DNA from: a virus
Virus record (IMG/VR): IMGVR_UViG_3300009370_001221
Location: 124,001-188,000 of that record
DNA length: 64,000 nt
Strand: one strand, 5' to 3'
Shown here: positions 37,645-46,238 of the stretch, piece after piece
Position numbering within the stretch: the first letter of the stretch is position 1
Layout of the letters: each line of letters starts with the position of its first letter
The notes under the pieces: generated by a model
Seen by the model: the letters and a program-made list of their open reading frames with translations, nothing else
What the model was told of the DNA's origin: nothing
Databases searched by the model: none
Program-made: the position numbers and the translations under genes

Positions 37645-39005
37645 CATTAAGAACACCAGGTAGAGAATCAGATTTAAAAATTAAACGATGGCTTAACGAG
37701 ACAGTAAGTCCATCATTTTGTATGGCCAAGTGGCGAAACGCTACTATATGGCTTGGAAGTGGTATGACTACTAGTTGTCACCACCCGCCGGCACACAAAA
37801 TAGATATTAAAGAACTACTAAATAATTCATCAGCTATTCATAATACAAAACAAAAAAAGCAAGATAGAGAACAAATGCTTGCAGGCGAAAGGCCACCCGG
37901 TTGTGAATACTGTTGGAAAATAGAAGATATTGGGCCCGATGCTATATCCGATCGTGTCCATAAAAGCGTCATATATGATGAGGAGGACGTACATTATGTT
38001 AGACAAAAAGATGCCGAAGAAAACTTTGCATTACGCACTCTCGAGGCCGCCTTTGATAGGACTTGCAATTTTGCTTGTTCTTATTGCAATCCTGCTTTTA
38101 GTAGTACCTGGGTAAAGGATATAAAGAACAATGGTTCCTACGAGAAATTAAAGTCAGACGGCCGTAACCATTTCACACATCAACACAACGAAGCACAGTT
38201 ATATAAGCACGACGAAACAAATCCATTTACAGAAGCCTTTTGGCAATGGTGGCAAGAAGAACTACACGAAACACTAGATGAGTTTAGGATAACTGGTGGC
38301 GAACCCTTAATGTCGGGCGAAATATGGAAGTTATTTGAATGGTTCAAACTAACAGACAAAAAGTCCGATATGAGGCTCGCTATCAATTCTAACTTAGGTG
38401 CTAAAGACGAACTAATAGATCGCTTTATAGAGAACGCACAACATATTCCACACTTACATCTATATACATCTTGTGAAGCATTCGGCGCACAAGCAGAGTA
38501 TATTAGAGACGGATTAGTATGGGATAAATGGGTAGAAAACTGCCATCGTGTATGTAGGGACGGTAATTTAGAAGGCTTCCATATGATGTGTACTATTAAC
38601 AGTTTGTGCTTGGATTCCTTGCCAAAGTTCTTAGATCACGTAATGAGTTTTAAACAACAGTACGGACGTGACTTTCCTACGTTTACTTTAAACATATTAA
38701 GGTTTCCATCCTTCCAATCTCCACTAGTGCTACCGCAATCAATACGGCAACAATACAGAGACAACTTAGAGCAATGGCTTGTTTTAAACGAAGACAATCT
38801 ACACGAAATGGAAGGCAATCACATACTACGACTGTTAGATTATTTAAGTGTAGTAGATAAACCACACAGCGATACGTTCGAACCAGAAGCACTACAGAAC
38901 GACTTTTATCACTTCTATAAACAATACGACACACGACGAAACAAGAACTTTACAGAGACTTTCCCTAACTTAAAACAATGGTATGAGGAACTACCCCATG
39001 ACTAA
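37641..39005 (+). CDS. Radical SAM protein with N-terminal twitch-like region (no. 3)
   Basis: A 454-residue paralog of protein no. 1. The N-terminal auxiliary region (SPSFCMAKW, TSCHHPP, CEYCWKIEDIG) precedes the radical SAM motif C142-x3-C146-x2-C149 (TCNFACSYC) and the GGEP motif at 219-222. The C-terminal end (DTRRNKNFTETFPNLKQWYEE) matches the DKRRGTNFIKTFPEM end of no. 1. The ATG overlaps the previous stop (ATGA). The gene is followed by a GC-rich hairpin and T-run, where this transcription unit may end. Confidence 0.85.
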   Translation: MTLRTPGRESDLKIKRWLNETVSPSFCMAKWRNATIWLGSGMTTSCHHPPAHKIDIKELLNNSSAIHNTKQKKQDREQMLAGERPPGCEYCWKIEDIGPDAISDRVHKSVIYDEEDVHYVRQKDAEENFALRTLEAAFDRTCNFACSYCNPAFSSTWVKDIKNNGSYEKLKSDGRNHFTHQHNEAQLYKHDETNPFTEAFWQWWQEELHETLDEFRITGGEPLMSGEIWKLFEWFKLTDKKSDMRLAINSNLGAKDELIDRFIENAQHIPHLHLYTSCEAFGAQAEYIRDGLVWDKWVENCHRVCRDGNLEGFHMMCTINSLCLDSLPKFLDHVMSFKQQYGRDFPTFTLNILRFPSFQSPLVLPQSIRQQYRDNLEQWLVLNEDNLHEMEGNHILRLLDYLSVVDKPHSDTFEPEALQNDFYHFYKQYDTRRNKNFTETFPNLKQWYEELPHD

Positions 39006-39022
39006 TACGCTAAAGTGGGCGG

Positions 39023-39067
39023 GGCCGAGTCACACCCAGCCGAAACACCTGGTTTGGCGAAATTTTT
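39023..39067 (+). repeat. Inverted element copy A (45 nt), pairs with 53287-53331
   Basis: This intergenic stretch reads GGCCGAGTCACACCCA, an 8-base variable spacer, ACCTGGT, one variable base, then TGGCGAAATTTTT. The reverse complement of 53287-53331 has the same three blocks with the same spacing. In total 36 of 36 bases in the conserved blocks match, and only the spacer and one base differ. Both copies lie outside genes and bracket 14.2 kb. Confidence 0.85.
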
Positions 39068-39068
39068 T
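39039..39068 (+). terminator. Possible intrinsic terminator after radical SAM gene 3
   Basis: Within repeat copy A, GCCGAAAC and GGTTTGGC can pair (one G-T and one mismatch) around an ACCT loop. GAAATTTTTT follows. The position 34 bases after a stop codon fits a Rho-independent terminator. Copy B lacks this stem in its spacer, so the hairpin is specific to copy A. Confidence 0.45.
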
Positions 39069-39122
39069 ACACAGTAGATACCATATCGGAACATAACAAT
39101 GCAGGGCGGAGGATTTGAATAT

Positions 39123-39296
39123 ATGAATTATTTAAAAAACATACCACGTTGGGGTACTGCACTACTATTAATAGTGTGTGGCATCTGCATAGGAATACTG
39201 TTATCACTAACTTTATTATGTGGTACGGGTGAGCATGAAGTAATCGTAAACAACTTCCTAGGGTATGAGCAACTAATGGTAATTAAACGCTTATGA
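39123..39296 (+). CDS. Small single-pass membrane protein
   Basis: A 57-residue protein. The ATG at 39123 has GGAGG ten bases upstream, which is why I choose it over the ATG at 39099. After a short basic start (MNYLKNIPRWG) there is one hydrophobic segment of about 22 residues (TALLLIVCGICIGILLSLTLLC), then a short tail (EHEVIVNNFLGYEQ). It is likely an inner-membrane protein. Its TGA overlaps the next ATG (ATGA), so it forms a pair with 39293-39535. No family is recognised. Confidence 0.6.
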   Translation: MNYLKNIPRWGTALLLIVCGICIGILLSLTLLCGTGEHEVIVNNFLGYEQLMVIKRL

Positions 39297-39535
39297 TAAT
39301 AAAACTATTAAAAACAATAAAGAACGTAGTGGATCCTAACTACTGGGCAAGTGAGATAGGCAATAAAACAGGTGCGTACGACAAAGCACATAACAGTAAG
39401 TTGGCTAATTGGTCACGTAGTCTTACAGGATGGAAGTGGTGGGCATGGCAACTAGGCGGAGGTTTGGTGTTTGTTATTGTGATGGAACTGTTATTAAATC
39501 TGCTGGGTATGAGTATGTTACCCTGGAGATGGTAG
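39293..39535 (+). CDS. Small membrane protein
   Basis: An 80-residue protein. A basic, Lys/Asn-rich N-terminal half (MIIKLLKTIKNVVDPNYW, AHNSKLANWSRS) is followed by a tryptophan-rich step (GWKWWAWQLGGG) and a hydrophobic segment (LVFVIVMELLLNLLGMSML). It probably sits in the membrane with the N-terminus inside. Its ATG overlaps the stop of the other small membrane protein. The pair could be host-envelope active, but there is no specific evidence. Confidence 0.6.
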   Translation: MIIKLLKTIKNVVDPNYWASEIGNKTGAYDKAHNSKLANWSRSLTGWKWWAWQLGGGLVFVIVMELLLNLLGMSMLPWRW

Positions 39536-39720
39536 GGTCGGGTTATCTGTCGGGTTGTCGAACGACGGGGAAAATTTTTTCCTATAGGGCAGAATATTTC
39601 GAGCGACAAAAAAAATTAGAAACATACAACATGCCCGATTTGTTTTTTCTACCACATGCATTGTCACTACGCCCCAACTCTTTTTTCTTTTTCAAAAAGT
39701 TTTTTTTATTTTAAAATATT
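39536..39720 (+). other. Longest intergenic stretch of the accessory module (185 nt)
   Basis: No gene is seen. The left part is GC-rich (GTCGGGTTATCTGTCGGGTT, then GTCGAACGAC) and runs into GGGGAAAATTTTTT. A perfect CCTATAGG palindrome is at 39571-39578. The right part is T-rich, with CTTTTT-C-AAAAAG (39687-39699) followed by a run of eight Ts just before the ATG at 39721. No sigma70 or late box is recognised. It separates the small membrane genes from radical SAM genes 4-7. Confidence 0.6.
39687..39707 (+). terminator. Weak A/T hairpin with T-run
   Basis: CTTTTT and AAAAAG can fold (effectively four base pairs with a small loop) and are followed by TTTTTTTT. It resembles an intrinsic terminator, but its closeness to the next ATG (14 bases) makes this uncertain. 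It could instead reduce read-through between modules. Confidence 0.3.
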
Positions 39721-41049
39721 ATGGATAAAGGTTACCTTAACAAAGATACACCATTCAATACCACTACACTGTTATTGGATCGTAATAAACAATCGTTGCC
39801 TAATAGCTTCTTTACTATAGAAGAACGTGACTTATTATGTAATAGTGATGTATTCTGTATGCTACCGTGGATCCATATACACGGATGGTCCGATGGTAAT
39901 GCTTACCCGTGCTGTATGGCAGAGCCTAATGAACCTATAGGTAATCTTAGAGATTATACACTCGAAGAAGTATGGAACAATGCCTCCTATAGGACTATGC
40001 GACACAATATGCTCAATGGCATACCGTGTAAGGAGTGTAATAAGTGTTATGAGAAGGAGCGTAATGGGTTTTATTCATTACGTAATGAGAGTAATAGAAA
40101 TTTCGCATATAGTATAAAGGATATCACCACCACTCCTGATGGTTCATCACCAGTTAATCCAATCTATTGGGATGTTCGCTTTACCAATATGTGTAACTTT
40201 AAGTGTAGGATGTGTGGGCCACAGTTTAGTTCTAATTGGGTAAACGAGTATAACAGTATGTATGGGCAATCGGATATAGAGAAAATAAGTTATACGAGAG
40301 GTAATAAGCAATTAAACTGGGAAATGATAGAGCCATATATAGACAATCTCCATAAGATATACTGGGCAGGAGGTGAGCCTTTAATGATGGAAGAACATTG
40401 GCGTATAATGGATGAATTGATTAAGCGAGATAAGTTAGATGTATCGTTAGTATACAATACTAACTTTAGCGAAGTCAAGTATAAGGGGCGTTCAGTATTC
40501 GATATGTGGAGATTATTCGATGATGTCAGTATAGGAGCATCGTTAGATGGAATGGGTGATAGAGCAGAGTATATACGTAAGGGAACGGTGTGGGATACTA
40601 TAGTAAGGAATCGTTACGACATGCTCGATGTGTGCCCAGACGTAGACTTTTTTCCCAGTGCCACATTGCAGGTATTAAACGCATACCACCTACCAGACTT
40701 TCATAACGATTGGGTAGAGCGCGGCCTTATAGGCGTATACGACTTTCATGTAAACATTCTCCAAGGGCCCGACTATTATAGACTCAGTATACTACCCGAC
40801 TATATGAAGGAAGAAGTTAAGTCACTATACGAAGAACACATAAGTAGTATAGCAGATGCCGACGACATTAAGCGAGCCACCAATGGTTTCGAGAGTGCAA
40901 TCAACTTTATGTATAGTGAAGATAGAACGGATCTTATACCAGAGTTCCGTAAAGAAATTACCAAGTATGATAACCACCGTAATGAAGATTTTCAAACGGT
41001 ATTCCCAGAGTTGATACCACTATTCAAAACCTTCCCGGAGAGGTCTTAA
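39721..41049 (+). CDS. Radical SAM protein with N-terminal twitch-like region (no. 4)
   Basis: A 442-residue enzyme. The N-terminal region has FCMLPWIHIHGW, PCCMAEP (C64, C65), IGNLRDYTLEEVWNN and CKECNKCYEKERNG. This pattern normally marks the C-terminal SPASM/twitch domain but here comes first. The core follows: IYWDVRFTNMCNFKCRMCGPQFSSNW with C158, C162 and C165, then AGGEP with GGEP at 217-220. A conserved IGASLDG, AEYIRKGTVWD and RATNGFESAINF complete the family pattern. It is closely related to the next gene, so they are probably tandem duplicates. The substrate is unknown. Genes of this type occur in bacterial surface-polysaccharide loci, which agrees with the neighbours here. Confidence 0.87.
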   Translation: MDKGYLNKDTPFNTTTLLLDRNKQSLPNSFFTIEERDLLCNSDVFCMLPWIHIHGWSDGNAYPCCMAEPNEPIGNLRDYTLEEVWNNASYRTMRHNMLNGIPCKECNKCYEKERNGFYSLRNESNRNFAYSIKDITTTPDGSSPVNPIYWDVRFTNMCNFKCRMCGPQFSSNWVNEYNSMYGQSDIEKISYTRGNKQLNWEMIEPYIDNLHKIYWAGGEPLMMEEHWRIMDELIKRDKLDVSLVYNTNFSEVKYKGRSVFDMWRLFDDVSIGASLDGMGDRAEYIRKGTVWDTIVRNRYDMLDVCPDVDFFPSATLQVLNAYHLPDFHNDWVERGLIGVYDFHVNILQGPDYYRLSILPDYMKEEVKSLYEEHISSIADADDIKRATNGFESAINFMYSEDRTDLIPEFRKEITKYDNHRNEDFQTVFPELIPLFKTFPERS

Positions 41050-41071
41050 TAGACAGGGCCCTAGAATAACG

Positions 41072-42316
41072 ATGGACTATAATGATAAAAAGCCACTAAA
41101 GATTGATTGGAATGATCTTTCACTATACCAACAATTGGTATTAGAAGAAAACCCATCATTCTGTATGTATCCTTGGACACATTTACACGCATACCCAGAT
41201 AGTTCTGTTCATCTATGCTGTATGAGTGAGATGGATATGCCAGTCGGTAATCTAAATGATAACACGCTGGAGGAAATTTGGCATAGCGAACATATGGTGA
41301 ATATACGTAATAGAATGATTGATGGACTACACAATCCAGAATGCGTCAAGTGTTATGAACAAGATAAGAATGGCTTTATGAGCGGCCGGGTATCAGCGAA
41401 TAAACATTTCGGACACCATATAGCAAAGGCCAATAGTATAGAACCAGACTATGAGATAATATACTGGGATGTTCGGTTTAGCAACCTATGCAATTTTCGC
41501 TGTCGAACGTGTGGTCCCCTGTTTTCAAGCAATTGGTATCAGGATTATGTTAAATTACACCAAAATTCCCCTACAAATAGTAAGGTTATTACGTGTAATC
41601 TGGATATCGAAGAGTGTATCAGGCATATACCATACGTAGAACAGATATATTTCGCTGGTGGAGAACCCCTAATGATGGCCGCACATTGGGAGATTATTGC
41701 CGAATTACTAAAGCAAAATAGAACCGACGTTAAGTTAATATACAATACCAATTTTTCGCAACTCAAATATAAGCAATTGAGTATACTGGATATGTGGAAA
41801 GAGTTTGACTCCGTTAGTATAGGTGCTTCATTAGACGGTTCGGGTATGCGAGGAGAGTATATAAGGAAAGAAACTGTATGGAAAGATATAGTCGATAATA
41901 GAGAACAGATGTTACGAGTATGCCCAAACGTTGATTTCTATATAAGTTGCACGTTGAGTATACTGAATTCGTATCATATGCCAGACTTTCATAAAGAATG
42001 GATCAACTATGGCCTAATAGGAGCACCTGACTTTAACGTGAATATACTAATGAATCCTCCGCATTACCGTATAGACAATTTACCAATGCCAGATAAGGAG
42101 GCGGTAATAGAAAAATACAAACGACATATCGACTATCTTAGTCCAATCGATCCTCTCCAACGTGCAACCAATGGTTTTCAAAGTGCAATTAACTTTATTG
42201 AACAACCGAGCAATGCTAGACTATTCTTAGAGTTTATGGCACTCACCGCTAAAATGGATAAGATTCGTTCTGAGTCGTTTAATGAAACCTTTCCGGAGTT
42301 TAGTTTTGTCAATTAA
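41072..42316 (+). CDS. Radical SAM protein with N-terminal twitch-like region (no. 5)
   Basis: A 414-residue close paralog of no. 4. The N-terminal cysteines are in FCMYPWTHLHAY, LCCMSEMDMPVGNL and CVKCYEQDKNG. The core motif is C140-x3-C144-x2-C147 in YWDVRFSNLCNFRCRTCGPL, and GGEP is at 196-199. It shares IGASLDG, EYIRKETVW and RATNGFQSAINF with no. 4, in the same places. The end of the gene overlaps the start assigned to no. 6 by 35 bases. No Cys is missing relative to its paralog, so it should be active. Confidence 0.87.
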   Translation: MDYNDKKPLKIDWNDLSLYQQLVLEENPSFCMYPWTHLHAYPDSSVHLCCMSEMDMPVGNLNDNTLEEIWHSEHMVNIRNRMIDGLHNPECVKCYEQDKNGFMSGRVSANKHFGHHIAKANSIEPDYEIIYWDVRFSNLCNFRCRTCGPLFSSNWYQDYVKLHQNSPTNSKVITCNLDIEECIRHIPYVEQIYFAGGEPLMMAAHWEIIAELLKQNRTDVKLIYNTNFSQLKYKQLSILDMWKEFDSVSIGASLDGSGMRGEYIRKETVWKDIVDNREQMLRVCPNVDFYISCTLSILNSYHMPDFHKEWINYGLIGAPDFNVNILMNPPHYRIDNLPMPDKEAVIEKYKRHIDYLSPIDPLQRATNGFQSAINFIEQPSNARLFLEFMALTAKMDKIRSESFNETFPEFSFVN

Positions 42317-43667
42317 GGATGATCTCAACCGTGTTCGAAACCCTGCGTTCAAAGCAATTCCTACTCTGTGTTACTTACCGTTTATTCATTTAGAAGCGTC
42401 TGCAATTGGGGACGTAAAGCCTTGTTGTATGACGGAAGGTCCTGTCCTGGATGAAGATCGTAATCCTTATAACTTATCAACTTGTACTCTGAAGGAGGCG
42501 TTTAACTCTCAGCATATGAAACAAATGAGGGCAGACTTTCTGCAAGGTAAAAAGCCTTCTAACTGTAAGAAGTGTTGGGATGAAGAGTCTCAAGGAATAA
42601 CTTCTAAACGTTTAATTTGGGCAGAGCAATTCAGTTTAAAATACCCAGAGTTGGACTACGTTTTTACAAATGAAGTCAATGACTCGAACCTGGTTTATTT
42701 AGACTTAAAACTAGGAACCATTTGCAACTTAAAGTGTCGTATTTGTGGGCCGATGAGTAGTTCAAAGTGGGCGCAGGATGAAATAGATGTCGCTGTTCAG
42801 TTTGAAGGTGTTCAAAAGAGTGAAATAAAGGACTTAAAAGCGTACCAGTGGCAAAAGCAAGGGCAGTGGCCTCGAACAAACGATCGCTTCTGGCGCAACT
42901 TGGAAGAGATTCTGCCGGGAGTGGTTCATTTAGAGTTTACTGGAGGAGAGCCTTGGTTAATTAACGAGCACTTTGAGTTGTTAGAGCAGGCCGTTCGGGA
43001 TGGTTTTGCAGGTCGCATCTACCTTCATTACAACACAAATGGTACGCAGTTGCCTCTCCATGCTTTGGAAAACATTTGGCCTCATTTCAAAGGGGTCAAG
43101 GCTTCCTTTTCTGTGGATGACGTTGGGGAGAAGTTTGAGTACCAACGGTCTGGCGCCAAGTGGGACGAGGTTAATTACAACATTAATTACTTGTGTGCAA
43201 ATAAATTAGAAAATATGGAGACTGAGATTTGTACCACCCTGTCTTTGTTTAATATTGCGTCTCTAATTCATCTCCAGCAGTGGATCAGGGACATTGAAAA
43301 CTTAGACACTTGGTACCTTAATCTCATGCACCAGCCAGAGCACTTTAACATTTCAATTCTACCCGATTGGGCCAAGGACGAGATTGCTTACGGACTCCTC
43401 CATTACAATTGGAACGCGGTTGACAGGCTCACTGCGTTTAAACACCGGGATGAGTTCTTGAAGGTAATTAAAAGTATTGTAGAGTACATGTATTACCATG
43501 AAGTCAGTGACTTGGAGCATGAACGTGCGTATTTGCATGACGTAATTTACAAAATAGACGCGATTCGGGGGCAGAAACTCGTGGAGGTCGACCCCAGATT
43601 GTGCGAATTTCTGGGTTACAGGCACCAAGGGCAGAAAGAAAAATGGAAAGCAAAAAACCAACCGTAA
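42282..43667 (+). CDS. Radical SAM protein with N-terminal twitch-like region (no. 6), higher GC
   Basis: A 461-residue member of the same family. N-terminal cysteines are in LCYLPFIHLEAS, KPCCMTEGP and CKKCWDEESQG. The core is C148-x3-C152-x2-C155 (TICNLKCRICGPMSSSKW) with GGEP at 221-224. The gene is visibly richer in G and C than its surroundings: 28 of 60 bases in two sampled lines at 42901 and 43081, versus 16 of 60 at 33481. It uses codons such as GCG and CTG that are rare nearby, which suggests a separate, recent origin. The ATG at 42282 lies inside the previous gene. An in-frame TTG at 42306 with GGAG upstream is an alternative start. Confidence 0.85.
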   Translation: MKPFRSLVLSIKDDLNRVRNPAFKAIPTLCYLPFIHLEASAIGDVKPCCMTEGPVLDEDRNPYNLSTCTLKEAFNSQHMKQMRADFLQGKKPSNCKKCWDEESQGITSKRLIWAEQFSLKYPELDYVFTNEVNDSNLVYLDLKLGTICNLKCRICGPMSSSKWAQDEIDVAVQFEGVQKSEIKDLKAYQWQKQGQWPRTNDRFWRNLEEILPGVVHLEFTGGEPWLINEHFELLEQAVRDGFAGRIYLHYNTNGTQLPLHALENIWPHFKGVKASFSVDDVGEKFEYQRSGAKWDEVNYNINYLCANKLENMETEICTTLSLFNIASLIHLQQWIRDIENLDTWYLNLMHQPEHFNISILPDWAKDEIAYGLLHYNWNAVDRLTAFKHRDEFLKVIKSIVEYMYYHEVSDLEHERAYLHDVIYKIDAIRGQKLVEVDPRLCEFLGYRHQGQKEKWKAKNQP

Positions 43668-44959
43668 AACCAAAATCGCTCTGTCTTGCCCCTTTCGTGC
43701 ATACCTACATTTCACCACAGTCCGAAAGACGCTTATGTTGTGCGTCTAGAGAGCCGGCCAACGCTTTTAAGCAGTATATCGACACTGATTCTGGCTCTGG
43801 AACGTATAAACCAATGACATTAGAGCAACATTGGAACAGTGACCACATGAAAAGAGTAAGAAAGGCGCACATGAACGGTGACATCATACCCGAATGCCAA
43901 GTGTGTAATGAGAAATTACTCAATACCGACGTATACCGGGACTACTTTTGGCATTTGTTTAAAGAAAAATACAATGACATATGGGAAAAAACGGATGACA
44001 CGGGTTATACTACCATGAAACCTGTCAGCTGGGACTACCGATTTAGTAATTTGTGTAACTTTAAGTGCCGAATGTGTGGTGACATGTTAAGTAGTGCGTG
44101 GGAATCGGAAGAAAAAGTCAATGACATGGTAGATTACAATGACATTTCTAATAATTGGATGCGACCGGACGTAAGAAAAAAGATAAGTGAGTTCCAAAGT
44201 AGTGTAGTTGAGCAAGAATTTAGTGACGCAGTTAATGACCACCGTGTGGAAGAGATATATTGGGTAGGTGGAGAGCCATTAATGATGGAAGAACACTGGC
44301 GTTACATGAAAAAAATTATAGAACTAGGTGACGGAGCAAAAGTTTATGCAAGATACAACACAAACCTGTCAAGAATTGAGTACAAGGGATGTCATTTGTT
44401 TAAAGACATCCTTGACAACATAAGAGATTGGCAAATTTGTGCGTCAATTGACGGAACTAATGTCATTGGTGAGTACATTAGGGATGGTTTACACTATGAC
44501 ACGTGGTTGGAATACTACAAATTAGGAATGGAACACCAAAAAACTCCAAACCAAATGCGTTTGGACTTCACTTTAACCCTTCCGGGCCTTTACGAAGTAA
44601 AAAATATGTTTGACTTGAGTAAAGAATTGGATACTCCACTGTTGGCCAAGGTGACATTTGCATTTACCCCTGACATAATCATGTCTCCCATGTCATTACC
44701 TAGGGGAATACTAAATAGTTTTATAGACGAACTGTTAGAATATTGTCAACCTTATACATGGAAGCAAAAACCTTTAATAGATGTCCTAGAGAACATGAAA
44801 AATCGACCCAACTTCGAGGAACAATGGCCCGAAGAATACGTAAAGGGTGCAAAGGGTGGCAAGAAAAGAGTATTAAGAATAGAAAAAATACGAAACGATA
44901 AAGTTCGTTTAGAAGATATACTTAAGGATCAATTATTATCATGGTGGGAGGCATTATGA
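43643..44959 (+). CDS. Radical SAM protein with N-terminal twitch-like region (no. 7)
   Basis: A 438-residue member. The ATG at 43643 is preferred over an in-frame GTG at 43601 because it gives a family-like start (MESKKPTVKPKSLCLAPFVHTY) and a short 25-base overlap. Auxiliary cysteines are in ERRLCCASREP and CQVC. The core is C138-x3-C142-x2-C145 (RFSNLCNFKCRMCGDMLSS) with GGEP at 209-212 (YWVGGEPLMMEEHWRYM, nearly the same as no. 4). The C-terminus is basic (KGAKGGKKRVLRIEKIRNDK), unlike its paralogs. The TGA overlaps the ATG of glutamine synthetase (ATGA), so the two are translationally coupled. Confidence 0.86.
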   Translation: MESKKPTVKPKSLCLAPFVHTYISPQSERRLCCASREPANAFKQYIDTDSGSGTYKPMTLEQHWNSDHMKRVRKAHMNGDIIPECQVCNEKLLNTDVYRDYFWHLFKEKYNDIWEKTDDTGYTTMKPVSWDYRFSNLCNFKCRMCGDMLSSAWESEEKVNDMVDYNDISNNWMRPDVRKKISEFQSSVVEQEFSDAVNDHRVEEIYWVGGEPLMMEEHWRYMKKIIELGDGAKVYARYNTNLSRIEYKGCHLFKDILDNIRDWQICASIDGTNVIGEYIRDGLHYDTWLEYYKLGMEHQKTPNQMRLDFTLTLPGLYEVKNMFDLSKELDTPLLAKVTFAFTPDIIMSPMSLPRGILNSFIDELLEYCQPYTWKQKPLIDVLENMKNRPNFEEQWPEEYVKGAKGGKKRVLRIEKIRNDKVRLEDILKDQLLSWWEAL

Positions 44960-46011
44960 ATCACGGAAAAAAGTTTGAGTATGTCTGGCTAGATGGTTAT
45001 ACGCCAGAACCTTCATTAAGAAGTAAAGTAAAAATTGATAACAACGCAGTAAGATGGTCATTTGATGGTTCATCAACGCAACAAGCGGAAGGTGGAAGTT
45101 CAGATTGTATTTTAAATCCTGTTTCACAGTATTATATGCTTGATAGAATTAGACCAGATGCAACAAGACGTATGACAGGCGAAGACATGAGTGCAACTTA
45201 TGTCATGTGTGAGGTTTTAGACTCAGAAAATAAAGCACATCCTAGTAATACACGTCACGCAGTTAAGAATGTTAGTGACGATTGGTGGTTTGGATTTGAA
45301 CAAGAGTACTTTATGTACCAGGATGGACGTCCATTAGGCTGGCCTAAAAAAGGAGAGCCAAGGGCACAAGGAGATTACTACTGTGGTGTAGGTAGTGACA
45401 ATGTTGTTGGTAGAGAAATTGTTGACCGACATACCGAAGCATGTATGAATGCAGAAATTGGCATTACAGGAACCAATGCAGAGGTTGCCTTAGGGCAATG
45501 GGAGTTCCAAGTTTTAGGAAAAGGAGTTAAAGCAGGCGATGACCTTTGGATGGCAAGATATATTTTAATTAAAATTGCTGAAAAACATGGCGTGTCAATT
45601 AACCTTGCACCTAAACCTGTAAAGGGTGACTGGAATGGCACAGGTATGCATACAAATTTCTCTAATAATAACATGAGAAGTTATGGAACGGAGCAATTAA
45701 TGACCAATATGTGTGAAGCATTAGGAAAGGTTCACGAAATTGGCATCAAAGAGTATGGTTCAGACAACGACCAACGTTTAACAGGGTTACATGAAACACA
45801 AAGCATAGATGAATTTAGTTATGGTGTTAGTGATCGCGGTGCAAGTATACGAATTCCAATTTATACTACACAAAATGATTGGCACGGTTACTTGGAAGAT
45901 AGGCGTCCAGCAGGTAATGCAGACCCGTATCGTATTATTAAACATATTACAGATACATGTGACGGTGTTACCAACGGTCAAAAGACTGGATCAATATACG
46001 ACGAAAGGTAA
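44956..46011 (+). CDS. Type II (eukaryote-like) glutamine synthetase
   Basis: A 351-residue GSII enzyme, which forms glutamine from glutamate, ammonia and ATP. The signatures are clear: FDGSS (36-40), FGFEQEYF (112-119), the loop QGDYYCGVG (138-146), QWEFQ (181-185), [11 protein letters not shown] (226-236), then DRGASIRIP and [12 protein letters not shown]. The length fits the eukaryotic and GlnII type, not the longer bacterial type I. I take the ATG at 44956 because GGGAGG precedes it and the overlap with the previous TGA is the usual ATGA. Glutamine is the nitrogen donor for purine and amino-sugar synthesis. PurC and PurE follow, and a sugar aminotransferase is nearby, so it may feed these. 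Confidence 0.92.
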   Translation: MNHGKKFEYVWLDGYTPEPSLRSKVKIDNNAVRWSFDGSSTQQAEGGSSDCILNPVSQYYMLDRIRPDATRRMTGEDMSATYVMCEVLDSENKAHPSNTRHAVKNVSDDWWFGFEQEYFMYQDGRPLGWPKKGEPRAQGDYYCGVGSDNVVGREIVDRHTEACMNAEIGITGTNAEVALGQWEFQVLGKGVKAGDDLWMARYILIKIAEKHGVSINLAPKPVKGDWNGTGMHTNFSNNNMRSYGTEQLMTNMCEALGKVHEIGIKEYGSDNDQRLTGLHETQSIDEFSYGVSDRGASIRIPIYTTQNDWHGYLEDRRPAGNADPYRIIKHITDTCDGVTNGQKTGSIYDER

Positions 46012-46022
46012 AGGAAGGTGAC

Positions 46023-46238
46023 ATGAAGAAAGATATACATCCAAAGTATGAAGTAATAAAAGTAAAGTGCCATTGTGGCAATGAATTCGAAACCAGGTCC
46101 ACCTTATGTAAAGATTTATACGTGGAAGTATGCTCTAATTGTCACCCTTTCTATACAGGTGGAGCAGGCAAAGTAAAAGTTGAGGGACGAGTAAGTAAGT
46201 TCCAAGAAAAGTATGGAAGAAAGGACATAAAAAAATGA
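46023..46238 (+). CDS. rpmE: Ribosomal protein bL31, zinc-binding type
   Basis: A 71-residue homolog of bL31, which bridges the large and small ribosomal subunits. [36 protein letters not shown] and [11 protein letters not shown] match the family along its whole length. The four zinc ligands (C16, C18, C37, C40) are present, so it is the C+ form. Viral ribosomal proteins are known from marine phage genomes. Incorporation into host ribosomes would be the expected role. Its end overlaps the purC ATG by four bases. Confidence 0.95.
   Translation: MKKDIHPKYEVIKVKCHCGNEFETRSTLCKDLYVEVCSNCHPFYTGGAGKVKVEGRVSKFQEKYGRKDIKK

Noticed and set aside
39533-39586. GC-rich stretch ending GGGGAAAATTTTTT as a third copy of the inverted element
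   Set aside because: Only the G-rich/AAAATTTTTT end resembles copies A and B. The 16-base and 7-base conserved blocks are missing.
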